Program-made: the position numbers and the translations under genes
In this document: in pieces, positions 22,811 to 22,882 of the stretch
How the letters are laid out: every line of letters starts with the position of its first letter
How positions within the stretch are numbered: position 1 is the stretch's first letter
Assembly: GCA_024280785.1 (NCBI GenBank)
Contig: JAJRPK010000091.1
Location: 1-22,882, forward strand
From: Gammaproteobacteria bacterium
GTDB lineage: Bacteria > Pseudomonadota > Gammaproteobacteria > Pseudomonadales > UBA7434
DNA: 22,882 nt
Direction: 5' to 3'
The notes under the pieces: model-generated
What the model was told of the DNA's origin: nothing
Databases searched by the model: none
Seen by the model: the letters and a program-made list of their open reading frames with translations, nothing else

Positions 22811-22838
22811 AATATACAGGCAAAGTTAGTCATTACAA
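22811..22838 (-). promoter_or_regulatory. Candidate sigma70 promoter for AI-2E-family gene
   Basis: On the minus strand TTGTAA (22838-22833) is followed after 16 bp by TATATT (22816-22811). Transcription would start near 22804, giving a leader of about 118 nt that contains the 14-bp repeats. The match is by eye only. Confidence 0.4.
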
Positions 22839-22882
22839 TCGGTCCTTTGAGCGGGAACTAAGTTAGCAGACACCGATCTATG

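Overview
The window is a chromosomal segment of a gammaproteobacterium, probably a marine member of the Pseudomonadales/Cellvibrionales. This rests on hand-read protein similarity, not a database search. Dxs, AceE and GltX read closest to pseudomonad and cellvibrio-type enzymes. gltX is followed by tRNA-Ala(GGC), as in pseudomonads. A small protein resembling the PA3496 family is present, and AceE/AceF are of the gammaproteobacterial homodimeric-E1, multi-lipoyl-E2 kind. Base composition looks moderate and fairly even, and most genes are ordinary housekeeping genes.

Layout. 1-2107: the 3' part of dxs (isoprenoid precursor synthesis) converges on ribA (riboflavin synthesis). 2317-3629: a thioredoxin-type arsenate reductase is divergent from a TVP38/DedA-like membrane protein. 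3694-6421: a luciferase-like flavin monooxygenase lies downstream of a KefB/C-type cation:proton antiporter, both on the minus strand. 6422-9174: a structured, dyad-rich intergenic region leads into a tightly coupled two-gene unit, a cytoplasmic DUF6502-like protein with helix-turn-helix-like segments and a DUF5666-like repeat lipoprotein, closed by a strong intrinsic terminator. 9175-9656: a decayed IS3-family remnant. 9657-12817: tRNA-Ala(GGC), gltX and an LplT-like MFS transporter. 13051-13299: a PA3496-like small protein. 13692-18066: aceE-aceF, the E1 and E2 of pyruvate dehydrogenase; no E3 (lpd) gene is in the window. 18573-22686: an M16 (pitrilysin-like) zinc protease with a lipobox, downstream of an AI-2E/PerM-family membrane protein.

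The genes serve separate core functions. Only aceE-aceF, the DUF6502-DUF5666 pair, and possibly perM-like/M16 look like functional transcription units. No defence island, CRISPR array, prophage or secretion locus is visible. The best candidate for undescribed biology is the DUF6502-DUF5666 pair: a probable DNA-binding or regulatory protein coupled to an exported beta-repeat lipoprotein, behind a leader with mutually exclusive hairpins and several palindromes. Other items worth checking are four in-phase 14-bp repeats in the leader of the AI-2E-family gene, a nested dyad upstream of aceE, and 15-bp repeats directly after aceF.

Several starts are not ATG (ribA TTG, aceF GTG, M16 protease TTG, LplT-like GTG or TTG). 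Where positions differ from the longest open frame, the start was chosen from Shine-Dalgarno spacing and family alignment.
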